From Trichoplax adhaerens (taxonomy: Eukaryota; Placozoa; Uniplacotomia; Trichoplacea; Trichoplacidae), in the NCBI RefSeq assembly GCF_000150275.1, contig NW_002060963.1:901262-965261 (forward strand): a stretch of 64,000 bases of DNA, given 5' to 3'. The notes beneath the pieces were generated by a model that did not search any database, was not told the origin of the DNA, and saw only the letters and a program-made list of their open reading frames with translations. The position numbers were made by a program, and so were the translations under genes. Position 1 is the stretch's first letter. The number at the start of each line of letters is the position of its first letter. Shown piece by piece: positions 50,669 through 63,387 of the stretch.

Positions 50669-52977
50669 CTAGGTTTTTTTGGGTGGCTTTGTCGGGCCTT
50701 TAATGAATATCGGTTTTATATTTTTAGGTTTATATGAACTATAAGGAGATACTGGATGGCCAACTATCAAAATTGGATTTTTTTTAATCCATAGTCTCCA
50801 TGTAGATTTATGAAATCCGCGAACGTCAAGCTAAGAAACAATAAAACAGAAATTAGACAGATAATACGTCAACCTTCATAACGAACAATCACTTTAAAAT
50901 TTGAATTCGATTATGTATCAAGTAGAAATAAAAGAGTAACTGCTACTTACGTCCCATAATTTCCAACATTTTGCAATTTGCAACCAGGTTTCGTAATCCG
51001 AGAGTTTAGTCATTTGAATGTATACAACATACGTTACATCAGTAGTATTTGGTACAAAATCGTGATGGCAAGGGGATATGGCGTGATTTAATACGACAGC
51101 GTTCTGAACTAACTTATGCATTAATTTTTCATAATTCTTCTGGCGCAGATCTTCAATACCTCTTAAGACCGCGTTGGCATCCGTATTCAGTTTATGAGCT
51201 GTGAAATAGGCATCCTGAAAGTAATTATTCATGTTGACACCTTGGGATCCAAAGTGGAATGTTCTTGAGATATCAGGAATTACACATTCACGCCCTTTTC
51301 GCATAGTAGGAGTCCGCATCCACATGTCCCAATCGAAAAAGGCTTCTGGTCCGGGCCAATGAGGTTCCAGTTCTTCTTTAAATAAGCTCCTTTTTAACAT
51401 CCACCCTAACCCAGGCATAGTTTCAACACGATACAATCGGGTAGGATCATTAGAAGAGTGCTTATAACCTTGATCGTTCCAAGCGGATATGCAATAAATA
51501 TCTTTGTCGTCAATTAAGGGCAGCGTTTGACTAAAATAACTAAAAAAATCTACGGACACATCTAAATCCTCTTCTAATACAATCAAATATTTAGCTTCAG
51601 GATGTAAGTCAAAAGCAGCAGATAAGCTGGCTTTATAGTGCTGGGCAATTCGTCCATTACGCTTACTCACGGGCTTATGTTGTACAGCGCGAATGCCAAA
51701 TAAATTGCATACGGCTAATGGCTCGTCAAAAAAGCCGTCTATAAAGACAGTAATAAGAGATTTGGTAGCACCCTTCGCTGATAATAACGATTGTAACATT
51801 CGAAACAAATAATACGGTCGATTACTAGCAATAACAGCTACAGGCACATTGGCAACTCGATTATTTAGTAACGAAGGTGAAGCAATATCAATCGGCTGAG
51901 GATTACTACAAGCACATAACCGTCCATAGCCTTCGTATCTATTACATAATGTAGCTCTTCGCCGGTTTTCATCATTCTTCGGCCAATTACATCTTCTTTC
52001 TTGATTCGTTTTTAACTGAATTTGAGCAGAGATTTTACATGGCTTGGCCCATTCATCTAATTTCGGTGAAAGAGCGCGTGCTTCAGCATAGTGGACCCCA
52101 TTTTTAGCGATTATCATTGTCCACATATCTCTCCATTTAATCGTTAACGCATATTTACTACCTAGCATAGCTAGTGCTTGTCGAGCATGCTTTCGGATGC
52201 TAAATGTGCCTTCATCTAAGATAGTAAAGCATAAAATTCTGTCATCGGATACCATATCGATAAATTGGATCATCAAGTTGTCCGCTTTGCCAGCATAAGT
52301 ATCGAATCTTCGAGCAGCCATAACAGCACCATTATATTGATTAATGGCAAGAATATGAATTCCTCGCTCCTTTTCCGAAGTAGCTTGCAAGACGACAGTA
52401 CCATCAATAGCGACAGAAGCATTTTTTCGACTAGATAGTACCTATAAAATTGGAGAAAGACAGTCATTATTATTAATATTCTATATTAAAATAAATTCAA
52501 CAGTTTCGAATTCATCCATGATCAAAGATTGCATGTCTTTACTGTATTTAGTTAATATGCCTTGAAGGTAAAAGATTGAATTCAAACTGAAGGCAATATG
52601 ATCACGTCATCAGTAAATCGATGCCACCCATAATGCAGTCTAAAAACTGGCGTACTGCAATCAGTTTCATTCATTATTATCAAGTTGTCGTTGATTCCAA
52701 TTCAATTTACCTCGATAAAAACCGCAGTTTTGGCTGTATCGGATTTCTGCTTATTGTAGCCATCAGCTGATTGGCGATTTCCTACATGATCATAGGAATA
52801 ATCGGTATTCGGCCTATTCTGTAATAGCTCACTAAGTACAAGCCATACATTGACTACAATTGTAATCAAGACAACTAAGAATAAGATAATTTTAATAAAA
52901 GTCCATAAACCGCGCTTTCGCGATATCCATTTTAAATGCGATCGTGAAGATTTGATACGATTGGGGGGGCACATCAT
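50669..52977 (-). CDS. POMGNT1: Protein O-linked-mannose beta-1,2-N-acetylglucosaminyltransferase 1
   Basis: Golgi type II enzyme that adds GlcNAc in beta-1,2 linkage to O-mannose, for example on dystroglycan. Three exons: 52977-52711, 52441-50951, 50830-50669, giving 639 residues against 660 in human. A basic cytosolic tail is followed by a membrane anchor at about residues 25-48, then a variable stem. The stem lectin-like domain reads GIHILAINQYNGAVMAARRF...ILDEGTFSI. The catalytic domain starts NVPVAVIASNRPYYLFRML. It has the metal-binding EEDLD at residues 379-383, YCISAWNDQGYKH, TMPGLGWMLKRSLFKEELEP and FFDWDMWMR. The C-terminal exon reads LDVRGFHKSTWRLW and VGHPVSPYSSYKP, as in human. 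No inactivating change is seen. The gene is unusually intron-poor: 1.49 kb of coding sequence is uninterrupted. Confidence 0.97.
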
Positions 52978-53264
52978 AATTTTCCTCGTGATTTCCTACT
53001 GGAAGACATACTATGATAATCTAATCGATCATTTAAACAAACGATGGCATCTCCTATGCCACAACCATAGTCATGAAGATAAGGTTGCTATCAGGATGCT
53101 TTATTTCTTCTTCTACAGCTAGATCAATACCAACTGGAATAACCTTCTCATTAATAAGATGATTCGCCTTTCTTCGTCAACGATTAGCAATCGCCATAAA
53201 CGTTCGAAAGTATTCCTGCAGATCTGCAGCTGTTACTGACTTCCTGTATTGTATAGTCACCGTT

Positions 53265-53355
53265 TGGTACAGTATTACAGTTTTGTAGTGTACAGTGTAC
53301 AGTCCCTAAAAACTTCTTGACATTGTACAGTAGATGTACTGTACACTGTAGAGTG
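53265..53355. repeat. Short TACTGTACAGTA-type cluster
   Basis: Includes gtacagtattacag, tgtagtgtacagtgtacagt, and cattgtacagtagatgtact followed by gtacactgta. Same motif family as the clusters at 11320, 14285 and 34125. Confidence 0.7.
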
Positions 53356-53778
53356 CATACTGTATAATAGTGTATATGTTAATAGATTGACAGCCGAGTG
53401 ATTCAATGGCCCCAAAACAGTTGAGTTTGAACAAGGCCAAACTCATTTTTGGGGGACGTTTTTGACTATATTAGGGTCTTTGGATGCATTTTCATTTTGT
53501 ATCTGGTCATTTCCAGGAATGGCCGTCTTCGTTTTCGATGCAGTCTACGCGTACAGTGCAGTACACTACTGTAGATCACGAGCGCAAGGGTTCAGCGTCT
53601 TTAATTTCGTTTTAGATACTTTGACCTGGGAAAAATGGAACTAAAACTAACGGGCGAATGCAGTTTACTGCAGTATACCGACATCTGGCTAATCTTTGAG
53701 TTCACTGTAGTATATAGAAATGGTTGTACAGCATAGATAGCAATACTTTTCATTTATACTTTTATTAAAATATCATCA

Positions 53779-53849
53779 TTATATATATGTTTTATATATA
53801 TGTCATATATCTATCAATATATATGTTATATATACGTATATATATATTA
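53779..53849. repeat. TA-rich microsatellite
   Basis: Interrupted (TA)n with TG/CA variants, about 70 bp, low complexity. Confidence 0.9.
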
Positions 53850-54548
53850 AAATAATCTTGTGCCGCGTGCGTAACCCTTTATTTAGACCAATCAGAACGT
53901 ACGATAGGCGATGACGTAAGCATTAACTAGCCAATGAATACGCTTGAAGCCGACATAGGAGTTCAGTTGCAGGCTTGCAGCTATCCACTCCAGCGAAAGG
54001 TAAGCCCGGTTATCCCAATTTTCCTGCTCAGAATAAGCATACTCTTCTTCCAGAATAATTTGTGTGCTACACTATCGATGAACTCTCAACGACCACCTCC
54101 ATCTACACTTATAGTGATGCACCTATATTTGATTCTACTGATAGCTATATTTGATATAGTTCGGTTACTTTGAATGGATCTTATCGTCAAGCTCATATAA
54201 GATGATTGCTAACTACTATATTAGCTATTGTCGATGACTTATAGTAGCCAGTTGAGTAATCATAGTACAAGATTTATGTAGCTAGAAAAATTGTAGTTGT
54301 TAAGATGCCCCTCGAAGAAAGGGCCTAGACGTTAATAGAAGAGCACTGACATCTTAAGTAGGAGATTTAGATTATAGAAATAATGATGTATTATTAGAGA
54401 AAAGTATTTTGTTTGATGACTCATGTCTGATTGTAGATTAATCAAGTTGTCATAAATGGATTAACGAAATGTTTATAAAAAACTGCAGAGATGAACCCAC
54501 GGAGGAGAAGAAACTGTACTTCGCTTTGAGCTCGGAATACTTTCGATT

Positions 54549-54866
54549 TTAGACTAGATTCTTGTAGTAATTAACTATTGCCCTACTACTGCTGGTAGCA
54601 CCAGTCGTCGCTGCTGATATTGCAGCACTACCCAACATGCTTCCAGCGCCAACTGTAGAAGCTCAACCAAAAGACTACACTGCTTCATGCATTTTTTAGC
54701 ATTTAAAGCCCTTTCGCCTTCTAATAAAATAGGATGAGCTCTATAGTTCTGAACTAAAGGCTACACCTCCAGCTAAAATACTACTACTTACTGCTATCAA
54801 GCGCAATCCGACACCAATTTGCATATCTGACGTAGTACCCAAAATATGATTTGTATATTTTCTCAT
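54549..54866 (-). pseudogene. Degraded small membrane-protein gene (weak DUF1772-like pattern)
   Basis: Minus-strand reading from an ATG at 54866 gives MQIGVGLRLIAVSSSILAGG then VAFSSEL and a stop at 54741-54743. A second frame continues YRAHPILLEGERALNAKKCM. A third gives STVGAGSMLGSAAISAATTG and ends at 54549. The three pieces in order resemble a small hydrophobic protein with a Gly/Ala helix, a 'PxLL...AL..W' middle and a second Gly/Ala helix. This is loosely the DUF1772 (anthrone-oxygenase-like) layout. Two frame changes within 320 bp suggest a pseudogene. Tiny introns are an alternative. Family assignment is tentative. Confidence 0.35.
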
Positions 54867-55876
54867 CTCGTTCTCCTGATTATCTATGTTATTGTTTCAT
54901 GTAACATGAATATCTGTCAATATTAGCAAAACTTTAACTTCAGTTCTGAAGTTCTTAAAAAGGAATTTCACAGTAAATTATATAATAACGATTTAGATCA
55001 TTTACTCACACACTAGATTTAATGATCCTTAATATATACACGGTAAAATTCTCAGTTTGCTATTATATGGCTTCATGGCTAGTAATGTACGCGAAAAATT
55101 GTTGCCATATGCTGCCTTCAGAAACCAAAGAAATTGCTATAAACGAGACAGGAAGTTGGCGTTTAGTGGTTATTACTTGACCGTACAGCAAAATGTACTT
55201 GGGCGCCTTTGATTTCGGGTAATTTACATAGATTGTCAAAAAATCATCCTTACTATATATTAAAATGATTTGTTCGGATTTTGCACGTGATGCGTATTCG
55301 CAAAAAAAAGATGTTGATAGCTTAAAGGACTCAATATATAGGCATGGATTAATTATATACTATAGATATTCAATGATGAATAAGGATATAGGTAACTATC
55401 GCTCATAGTGCGGGTACAATCTAATTGATCTAGTTGATAATTATAATTTAATTCATTTATTTTGCCATTTCATGCACGGAAAGTAAGAGTAACAAACTAT
55501 GCCCATCAGACATCACTCTAGAACTATTAAATCTGAAATTTTTAATCGGTAGATTGAGACTCATTTTAAGAATTAATTATTGGATATTCAGTATCATTAA
55601 AAAATTGCTAAGTATTTAGATCTGTCGGCCAAGAATTATTCTCAGTCCAATGTCAAAATATGGCTAACAATTTGGTAAGCAAGGTGTTTTTGAAGCTTTA
55701 TCATAAGAGCAAAGGCATCTCCGTGAAGGATTCGTCACTAGAGAATGAAGAGTCTAGAGTTTCATTTTTAAAGTTTTTATTGGCTTAAGAATGTTCAAAA
55801 CGTATGATAATAGTTTCAGCGTAAACGGAAGTATCTCGATTCTATTAGCGCTGAAAATACGTCTATAAACCCCAAA
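54867..55876. other. Intergenic, nothing recognised
   Basis: AT-rich interval between the degraded membrane gene and the C16orf89-like stop codon. No exon candidate with good splice signals was found. Confidence 0.5.
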
Positions 55877-58800
55877 TTAAATTGTTTTGAATAATTTCCT
55901 TGATTGATTTATAATCCTATTTCTACTAAATTTCCACATTAAGAATAAGGCTAACCCAAGAGTAATGCTTATACTTAGACATATAAAGGCAATATTTGAT
56001 TTTAAATTACCAAGTGAATGTTGAGTTGGTAAATTTAAACTATCCTCACTTAGTTTGAAAGATCGAGAAGAAAACCACCTAAGATACAATGAAATCACTC
56101 CAGCAGCCAAAGCAGTATAATGTTGTAAGCATCCATCTTTGGTAAAGAATAAAATAATAGTATAATTAAATTGGGTAAATTAAACTTATCAATATAAAAA
56201 CCGGAAGCATGTCAACTCCACTTCTATTTACTGTAAGTTACGCTAGTAAATTTCATATATTACTGTCACAACCGAAATCGCAACATAAAAATTAACAGGA
56301 TTCTTTCCTCTAAAGTAGTCTCAACTATCTAAGCAACTGACTTGAAGCTCTCTTTAATCTACCAAACTTAGATTTGAGTCTTAGATGATAGAATACTCAC
56401 GCTAAGAATCAAAACTATGTTCTAAAAGCTATTTATTAAAATGACCGATTGAACTCACAACTCCCTCAATTAAGAACTTTGAGGCTTTTATATAGCCTCA
56501 CAAACTTCCTTGGTGCAAAACAATAGTAAATTTATAGCCAAGTCTACATGCTGAATATAGCAAGAATCACAATACACTTTCTATAACAATTGACAGCAGT
56601 TAATTAATGGCTAGTTGTTAACATTTGATTCATTACTCAACGAAATTATATCATCGATGACTCTATAATTAATTAATTGTCAAAATTACCTTCTAATTTT
56701 TGCTCGGTTCTTTTTAATCTTTTCCTATGTGGATTAGATTCTTCATTTTCGTTCCTTTAGAAGATAGTAAGACTTATTTCAATCAAACAATACAAACTAA
56801 CACAATTTACGCTACAGTTAGGTAGGGAGATACCATGATGCATCCAGTATCCGCAGTATTTCAAGTCATACAAGTGTGCTCTAGTTCAATTCGTGGAATT
56901 ATAGTGCTAGTACTACTCCTTTATAGCTCAGAAAGTGTACTTACTTCTTCAATTAAGTTACCAAATATTACAATAAATAAATAAATATATACACAGCCAA
57001 AAAATTAATCTAATAGAAGTAAATTGAAGTACTGGTAGTTACGCAGCACAGAGACTGTGACAATTTATTAAATGATGAATAAATCTATTTTCTAGGCAAG
57101 ATTAACGCAGAGGTTGACTTGATCTCAGTAAGATCTAAACACGACTAAATACAGAATTATTTAAATACAAATTAAAGCATGATATTTTAAGTCTGTAATA
57201 ATGTCTATTCAGGCACCTTGAATCTGTAACCGTATACTTACATCTCGGATTTCTAAATGATCTACTATAAATTACTTGCAAGCAACATTGCTACTTTCAA
57301 GATTTATTGTTAATGTCTGGCTGTATGTGATCGATAATATTAGTATTCTAACACTCAAACATTTTATTTGCATTACTGTAGCTGAGAATGGATGCTAATA
57401 GAAATGTGTAATTAATTGGTTCAACTTAAACGGTTTAATTGTTAGTTACGTAGGTCTAATCAACAAACTGTTTTTTGAGATAACTGATCGTATTAATCAC
57501 GACAATAGCATCAAATATTAATAATTCAGTCAATTTATTAATTGCAATTTAACTTACTTGGGCTTATTTGGATCCAGATAAATATATGGGCCACGATAAT
57601 ATCGAAAACATCCATCTTGAGATTGCCATTTTAGTATCATAGCAATAAATGTCTGGTTAATAAATTGCTGAAAGCCAGGTACCCCTGCGCACGTATAAAT
57701 TTGTTCCAGAAATAAGTCTTGTTTAATTTGCTTCGATAAACCTTCTTTTAAGTTCTCTATCATGCCGTCCCATATTCGAGAGCAAAGCTGATGCTGCAAT
57801 TTTAATAATCCTCCGTATTTTTGCAATTTTTTGTCCAAAATAGTAATACAACCAAATTGTTTCGCCAATAACATTGCCAATACTTGGTGGGTTAAAGTGT
57901 AATCATTGCTATTTAATGATCGAATAAAATCGATACATTCATCTGAAAGAATGCATATGATCATTAATTTTGTAACTGATTAAGAAATCAAATCTTGCAT
58001 CTATATCTAATATTAAAATCTGTAGAATTAAAAATCGACGAAATACTCTGTAATTTTGCGACAAAGCATAAAGAATGTAGGAAAAATTTAGGTTTCTACC
58101 GTAAAATCTATGCTACTCTATCAATTTATTTCGATCTAAAGCAGTGATAGCACTTAATAAAATATGATCAGTAATTTAATCTGAGTATCTATAACGCAGC
58201 ACATATAGCTTGTAAGCAGATGGATGAATGCAATAATGATCGTTTTAGAGATATTAATGTGATGTAAACCTGAGACAGTATCTGCACAATATAAATTATC
58301 TATCCAAAATAAATATGGCATGCTTGTCATTCAGTCTGGGTTGGCTAAAAAGAAGCACTAAGTTCGTATATCTTATGAAGTGTAGCATTCAATGATATAA
58401 AACTAGAGCTTGTATAATATGTTAACTACTTGCATGCTAATATTGAAATACTACATGAAATGCATTCACCTCTTAGTTATTAATCCTAATATAATTTGTA
58501 TTAAAGTAAAGCTCAGTTACCTGTAAATGTGCATATAGGGTGCTCTTTGACTCCCATTATGTCTAGCATATAACGATCCATACTTTTGATTTGATTCCTA
58601 TCGATTTTATGAGCAATGTTCTGATGATAATTTAGTTCAATCAGTTGATGAGGAATTGGGATAGAGTTTTCGAACATTTTAGAGAACGCTTTGTAAGTAG
58701 GATCTGCTTTCTTCAACTTGGATGTTATGTCCTCAATTACCTTATCTGCTGTAGTAAATAACTCTCGGAGTCTTGTAATTTGTTCTTCAGTAAGAATAGA

Positions 58801-59729
58801 TTTGCCTTCATCTGCTTCTTTCAGAGTGACTTTGACATATTCTGTAATAGCAATAGAATAAAAAATAATTGAAGACTCATTAAGTCAATCTTTATCTAGA
58901 TTATTTACTTCAACTGACTGTGATCTAAATGATTTAGTTATCTTACCCTCAGATGATATGGTAGAAAATCAATTTTATACCAAAAGTGAGACGATATTTT
59001 ACTCAGAAAGTACAATCATTTGGTGAAATGCCTAGACATTCTTATTGATGATGAGGCAATAATTCAATAGCGATAATAATTAAGGGAATTACTACATTTT
59101 TCCGTGATAACATGAATCTTTTTCTATGCTAATGAATGGGAAACTCTTTTGGTGACAAATGCCGATGAAATATTATCCAAGTATGTGCAGTGTAAACTGG
59201 TACTATTCTACATGAATATACTACCATTCGGCGGTGGTTAACAGTCTTATGCTAACGCAGTAAGAGACACAAATTTCTGTATTACCTCACTAATTATTGT
59301 TAGTTCTAGGATTATTAAGCAATAGCTTGATGGAAAGGTATACTTAAATATCCGAAAGTAATAAAATCTATTTCAGACTTTATATATATGGCATTTTTTG
59401 GCGTTAATAAATATTTTTTCAAGACATTTACAGTTTGAGTTACAATGCAAATCAAATTCAAAACTTCTCCAGCTCATAATCTTTTCTAGTTTAAAATTTA
59501 AATAACAAAATAGATATCAAAGCTACAAACCTTTGGAGGTATAAAGTCCATAAATGGAATCCATTATAATTTTGTCTCGGTTTTTAGTGTAAAATGATAT
59601 AATACCTCTCCATGATTCAATTAAATCATCAACTGTGACAGTTGGATAAGAATATTCTTGATTAGTGACAAAGTAAAGCTTTGTGATGAATATTAGAATA
59701 GTAAGACTAGCTTGAAAAATGTGAGCCAT
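55877..59729 (-). CDS. C16orf89-like (UPF0764 / DUF4735) protein with C-terminal membrane anchor
   Basis: The family's function is unknown to me; human C16orf89 is a secreted thyroid-enriched protein. Five exons: 59729-59531, 58841-58521, 57942-57558, 56754-56690, 56136-55877. They give 409 residues with all phases matching. A signal peptide (MAHIFQASLTILIFITKLYF) leads to DDLIESWRGIISFY. The most diagnostic part is exon 3: DYTLTHQVLAMLLAKQFGCI, then AGVPGFQQFINQTFIAMILK, then WQSQDGCFRY, aligning with human SLSHQLLFFLWARMLGCT, CGLGGFSDFY and ILSWQKQQEGCF. The last exon has DGCLQHYTALAAGVISLYL, aligning with DGCSVHNTATAVAALGGFLY. Unlike the human protein as I remember it, a clear hydrophobic segment lies at residues 372-391 with a basic tail, predicting a type I membrane protein. 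Two introns use AAG acceptors. Confidence 0.85.
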
Positions 59730-60982
59730 TTCAATTTCAATATTTCAGTATTACTTTGTCATCTAATTCATCTTTTTACATTCGGAAATACTCTAGTTGC
59801 ATGCTTTGGTTATAAGTTATGATAAAGAGCAAGTATTATTAATAACTTTACTCAAGATTTGGCGGAAAGAAGATCAACCAAAGAGTTGAAATGATGTTCA
59901 GTAACTATTTTTGTTAATAGTTACATGCTATGATTCATAAATATTAATAATTTATTCTTACTGCGTTACAATGGAATCACTTTTATAATGTTAAAACTAA
60001 TTACATTTACTTCGTATTTTATACTCAGCAAATAAAATATATGCAAGAAAATAAAGATAATTATTTTATAAATAAATATTTACATTATATAAATAAGATC
60101 TGATTGGATTTACGCAATTAATCTAATTGTATTAACGAATATAGTTAATCGTGATTCATGTATTTTAATCATTTGACTTTGACTACATGAATATGAATTA
60201 CTTAATGTCGTTTAATTAAACTTTAATCTGATATGCTTGTTTAGTGTATTTTACATATTTTGCAACATTTTTCTATTACTGGAGTAAATGAGTTGATAAA
60301 TGATTATGTAATAAGTTATTAGTACTGTAGTCATAATTTAGGTTGGTGTACGTCTAATTTTTTGTGCAATATTACAGCTTATTTATGATAGCGACTAACT
60401 GAATTCAGATGCAGTTAAAGTGCACTGGAAGCACATTTAATAGACAAAGTTGACATTACAAAGAGTGAAAATTGTCACAAAATGGTCACATTTTTAATTA
60501 TTACCATACTTATTGATGTGACTTGCAGTAACTCATAATTTCTAGAAGAAAGAAATTTATATGCTATAAAGTAATGTTAACAAGTGTCCTATGTAATGAA
60601 ATGAAATATGTAGATATCAAGCTACAAGAACTTCTAAAAAACTTTGATGCTACTCCTTAACACTCTGATCGACTTAGCGAAACTTTGACACTACATAAAA
60701 TTGGGGAAACAACCGATCAACAATTTATTAAGAAAACGTGGGAGAGATAGATCAAGCAACCTTCCAAATACTTAATTCTAAGTATTATAAGTAAAGAAAT
60801 AAAAAAACGACAGAACTGAAACCGTCAACAACCAAACAACCTAACAAAAAGAAGGACGTTTTAACTTACAACAGTTCGACCTTGAAGGCTTTTAAAATTC
60901 AACAAGTTCTTCAAAAGAATCTTCTTTAATCTCTACTCTAAATTTTCTGATTGCACTATCATTTATAGGCTTCGCAGAGCAC

Positions 60983-61641
60983 TTGATGTTTTAGCATGAA
61001 GTTGTATGGTAACTGTACAATTATCGCCGCTGTGGTATTTAAAACTAAATATTTAATAACCAATCACTCTTAAGATCCATTTTGGAAAACTGCTTTGCAC
61101 CACATAAGAAAACAAAAATCATTCAAAATTCAGAAACAATCTACCCTATAATTCCCTTACAAAAAACTGTAAAACCAACAAACTAACTATAAAATACATC
61201 AAGCTTCAGTTCTAACATTATACATTATAAAAGTCTAAAAATTAACCTATGAACATCATGATTTAGTCATAAAAATAACAGTCTAACTACTTTACAATCA
61301 ACACAACCTCTACCATTTGCCATCTTATTTTCTATTTTCTCAACTAAACTTTCCTGTTGTAACTTTCATATCACGTTATAAAATTCCAAAGTTTCAAATT
61401 CATAACGAAAAGTTTAAATTTCAAAAATCAACTCTTACAACATTTTCTAAAAATTAAAATCCTAAAATTATATCGAACATAGATCAGACCGGTTCCGGAA
61501 TCTGAATCCAAAAAGTCCGAATTTTATAAAGATCACATAATCGCATATCATAAAATTTTCTATGATAACATGACTACTTTTCTGACATTAGTATTGACAG
61601 TTGATGTTTTAGCATGAAGTTGTACGGTAACTGTACGATTA
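60983..61641. repeat. 41-bp direct repeat, two copies 618 bp apart
   Basis: ttgatgttttagcatgaagt followed by tgta(t/c)ggtaactgtac(a/g)atta occurs at 60983-61023 and 61601-61641 with two mismatches. Confidence 0.85.
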
Positions 61642-63261
61642 CAACCTACATTACAGTACTTTATTCTCATGCTATAAATCCCCTTTCTCTATTGATAGGG
61701 CTTTGTTACTAAGTCAAATTCATTTACAATTTTAAAAGACTATCAAACGCCCTTTCGTTAGATTAGGCGATTGCTCTTAGGTTATTCCTATAGTAATCTA
61801 TATAATATATTGTAAAATAGTGAAGAAGAAAAGATGGCGATATCATGATTTGGCATTGTAAAATTTAAAGATACTATCACTTTGTAGGTAATTTTCTATA
61901 GTAAAGTAATAATAGTTATATACTAAAACCTATAAAGGACTCTGCTTATAGTCCTTTACTACAAGTCAATGCGAGAGGTAATTATATAAGGAGAACGGCT
62001 GATATTGTTTACAAAAAAGAAAGTTCAGTCAAATCATATTTTGCGATTCGCTTCTACATTCAGCTATCAATACATCAATAATAAATCTTTTATTGAAATT
62101 ATAATTATAAATTGACTGAAGTAATATACAAGATTTGCACTAGTTATACACTACTAAGAGAGCAATTTTGAAGAAATAAGTCCGGTAATTAAAAACGAAT
62201 CATTACTAAAATTACTTTTTATTGGACTATATATATTTGTGCTCATCATTCTGCCCTTAATGCATTTATTGACAATTACTACCAAAATAGCTAACTTTTA
62301 GATGTAAAGTACTGATGTAATGATGTAACTAACTTTTAGATGTTAACTGCAGTGGATAAAGATATTGCTCTGTAACCCAATCGTAATAAATTTGGTATTG
62401 CTTTTGGGATACTATCTACACAAATTTAGTTATTTTATTGCACATTCGTTACTTCACTGATATATTGTTGCCCTTCTAGTCTTTTTCGCTAGGTTAGGGG
62501 TAATTATATCAGATACTCTGGCTAGTTGCAATGCACTAAAATACACAATCTAAAATTACTAATAAGTTATCTATATTAGTCTCTGAAGCTTCCAGTCTAA
62601 CTTGCATAAAATCACTCCTAATTTTAACAGCTTATTACATTGTTATAGTAATTAACTTGATTACAGCAATCTCCAATCCGCTATCGTTTTTAGAGTAAGA
62701 ACGAATTGGAGGAATTATAACAAAATCTGTTCTATAAGCTGTAATTAAAGTGTAGATCACACAAATAATTTTATAATTGCAGATGCATTACCGATTGAGA
62801 TACCACGTAATAATACAATAAGCTTTAACAGACAAGGAAAACTTCTTACAACAGCAGATCTTCAAAAAGAAGATCTAAGAACAACAATAACAGAAAAGCG
62901 TAGCTGCTTAAATACATTGTCTAACTTGTTTATAGCATAACGACCGCGAATAATATCGCTTAATACTTCCAGATTTTAGTATGAGAATAAGATTCTATGA
63001 TTACCATTACTGTTTATTCTACTAAACTAAAATCAACATACCTGAATTATCACAAACATTACTTATATATACCTATTATTGTCAGCAGCACTAAATTTTG
63101 GTATTATTTTTAAGTTATATCCAATTTTCTTCTATATATCACGTTGACAATGATAACTTATCTAAGAGCTTCACTATAGGAATTTTACGGGGTACCTATT
63201 ACGAAATAACATCGTGAATGCCATATCGACGAACAATATACCATTTACTGATCGTGAGCAG

Positions 63262-63387
63262 TAGACCATCCTAAAATATCAAAACTACTTAAAGTATTTC
63301 GCAATCCCATTGCTGGTGATACTTAAACTATTACATTATAATTATCTAAAAATATTGTATGTAGTTTTGATATTTTAGGATGGTCTA
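63262..63387. repeat. Perfect 27-bp inverted repeat with 72-bp spacer
   Basis: The left arm 63262-63288 (tagaccatcctaaaatatca plus aaactac) is the exact reverse complement of the right arm 63361-63387. The spacer is AT-rich. It could be a foldback element or the ends of a small non-autonomous transposon. No target-site duplication is evident. Confidence 0.85.

Larger units (their letters stand above)
52978..54548. other. Intergenic with TA microsatellite and palindromic repeats
   Basis: Upstream of POMGNT1. It holds TACTGTACAG-type sequence at 53265-53355 and a TA-rich microsatellite at 53779-53849. Open frames at 53462-53644 and 53934-54173 show no homology that I recognise. Confidence 0.5.
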
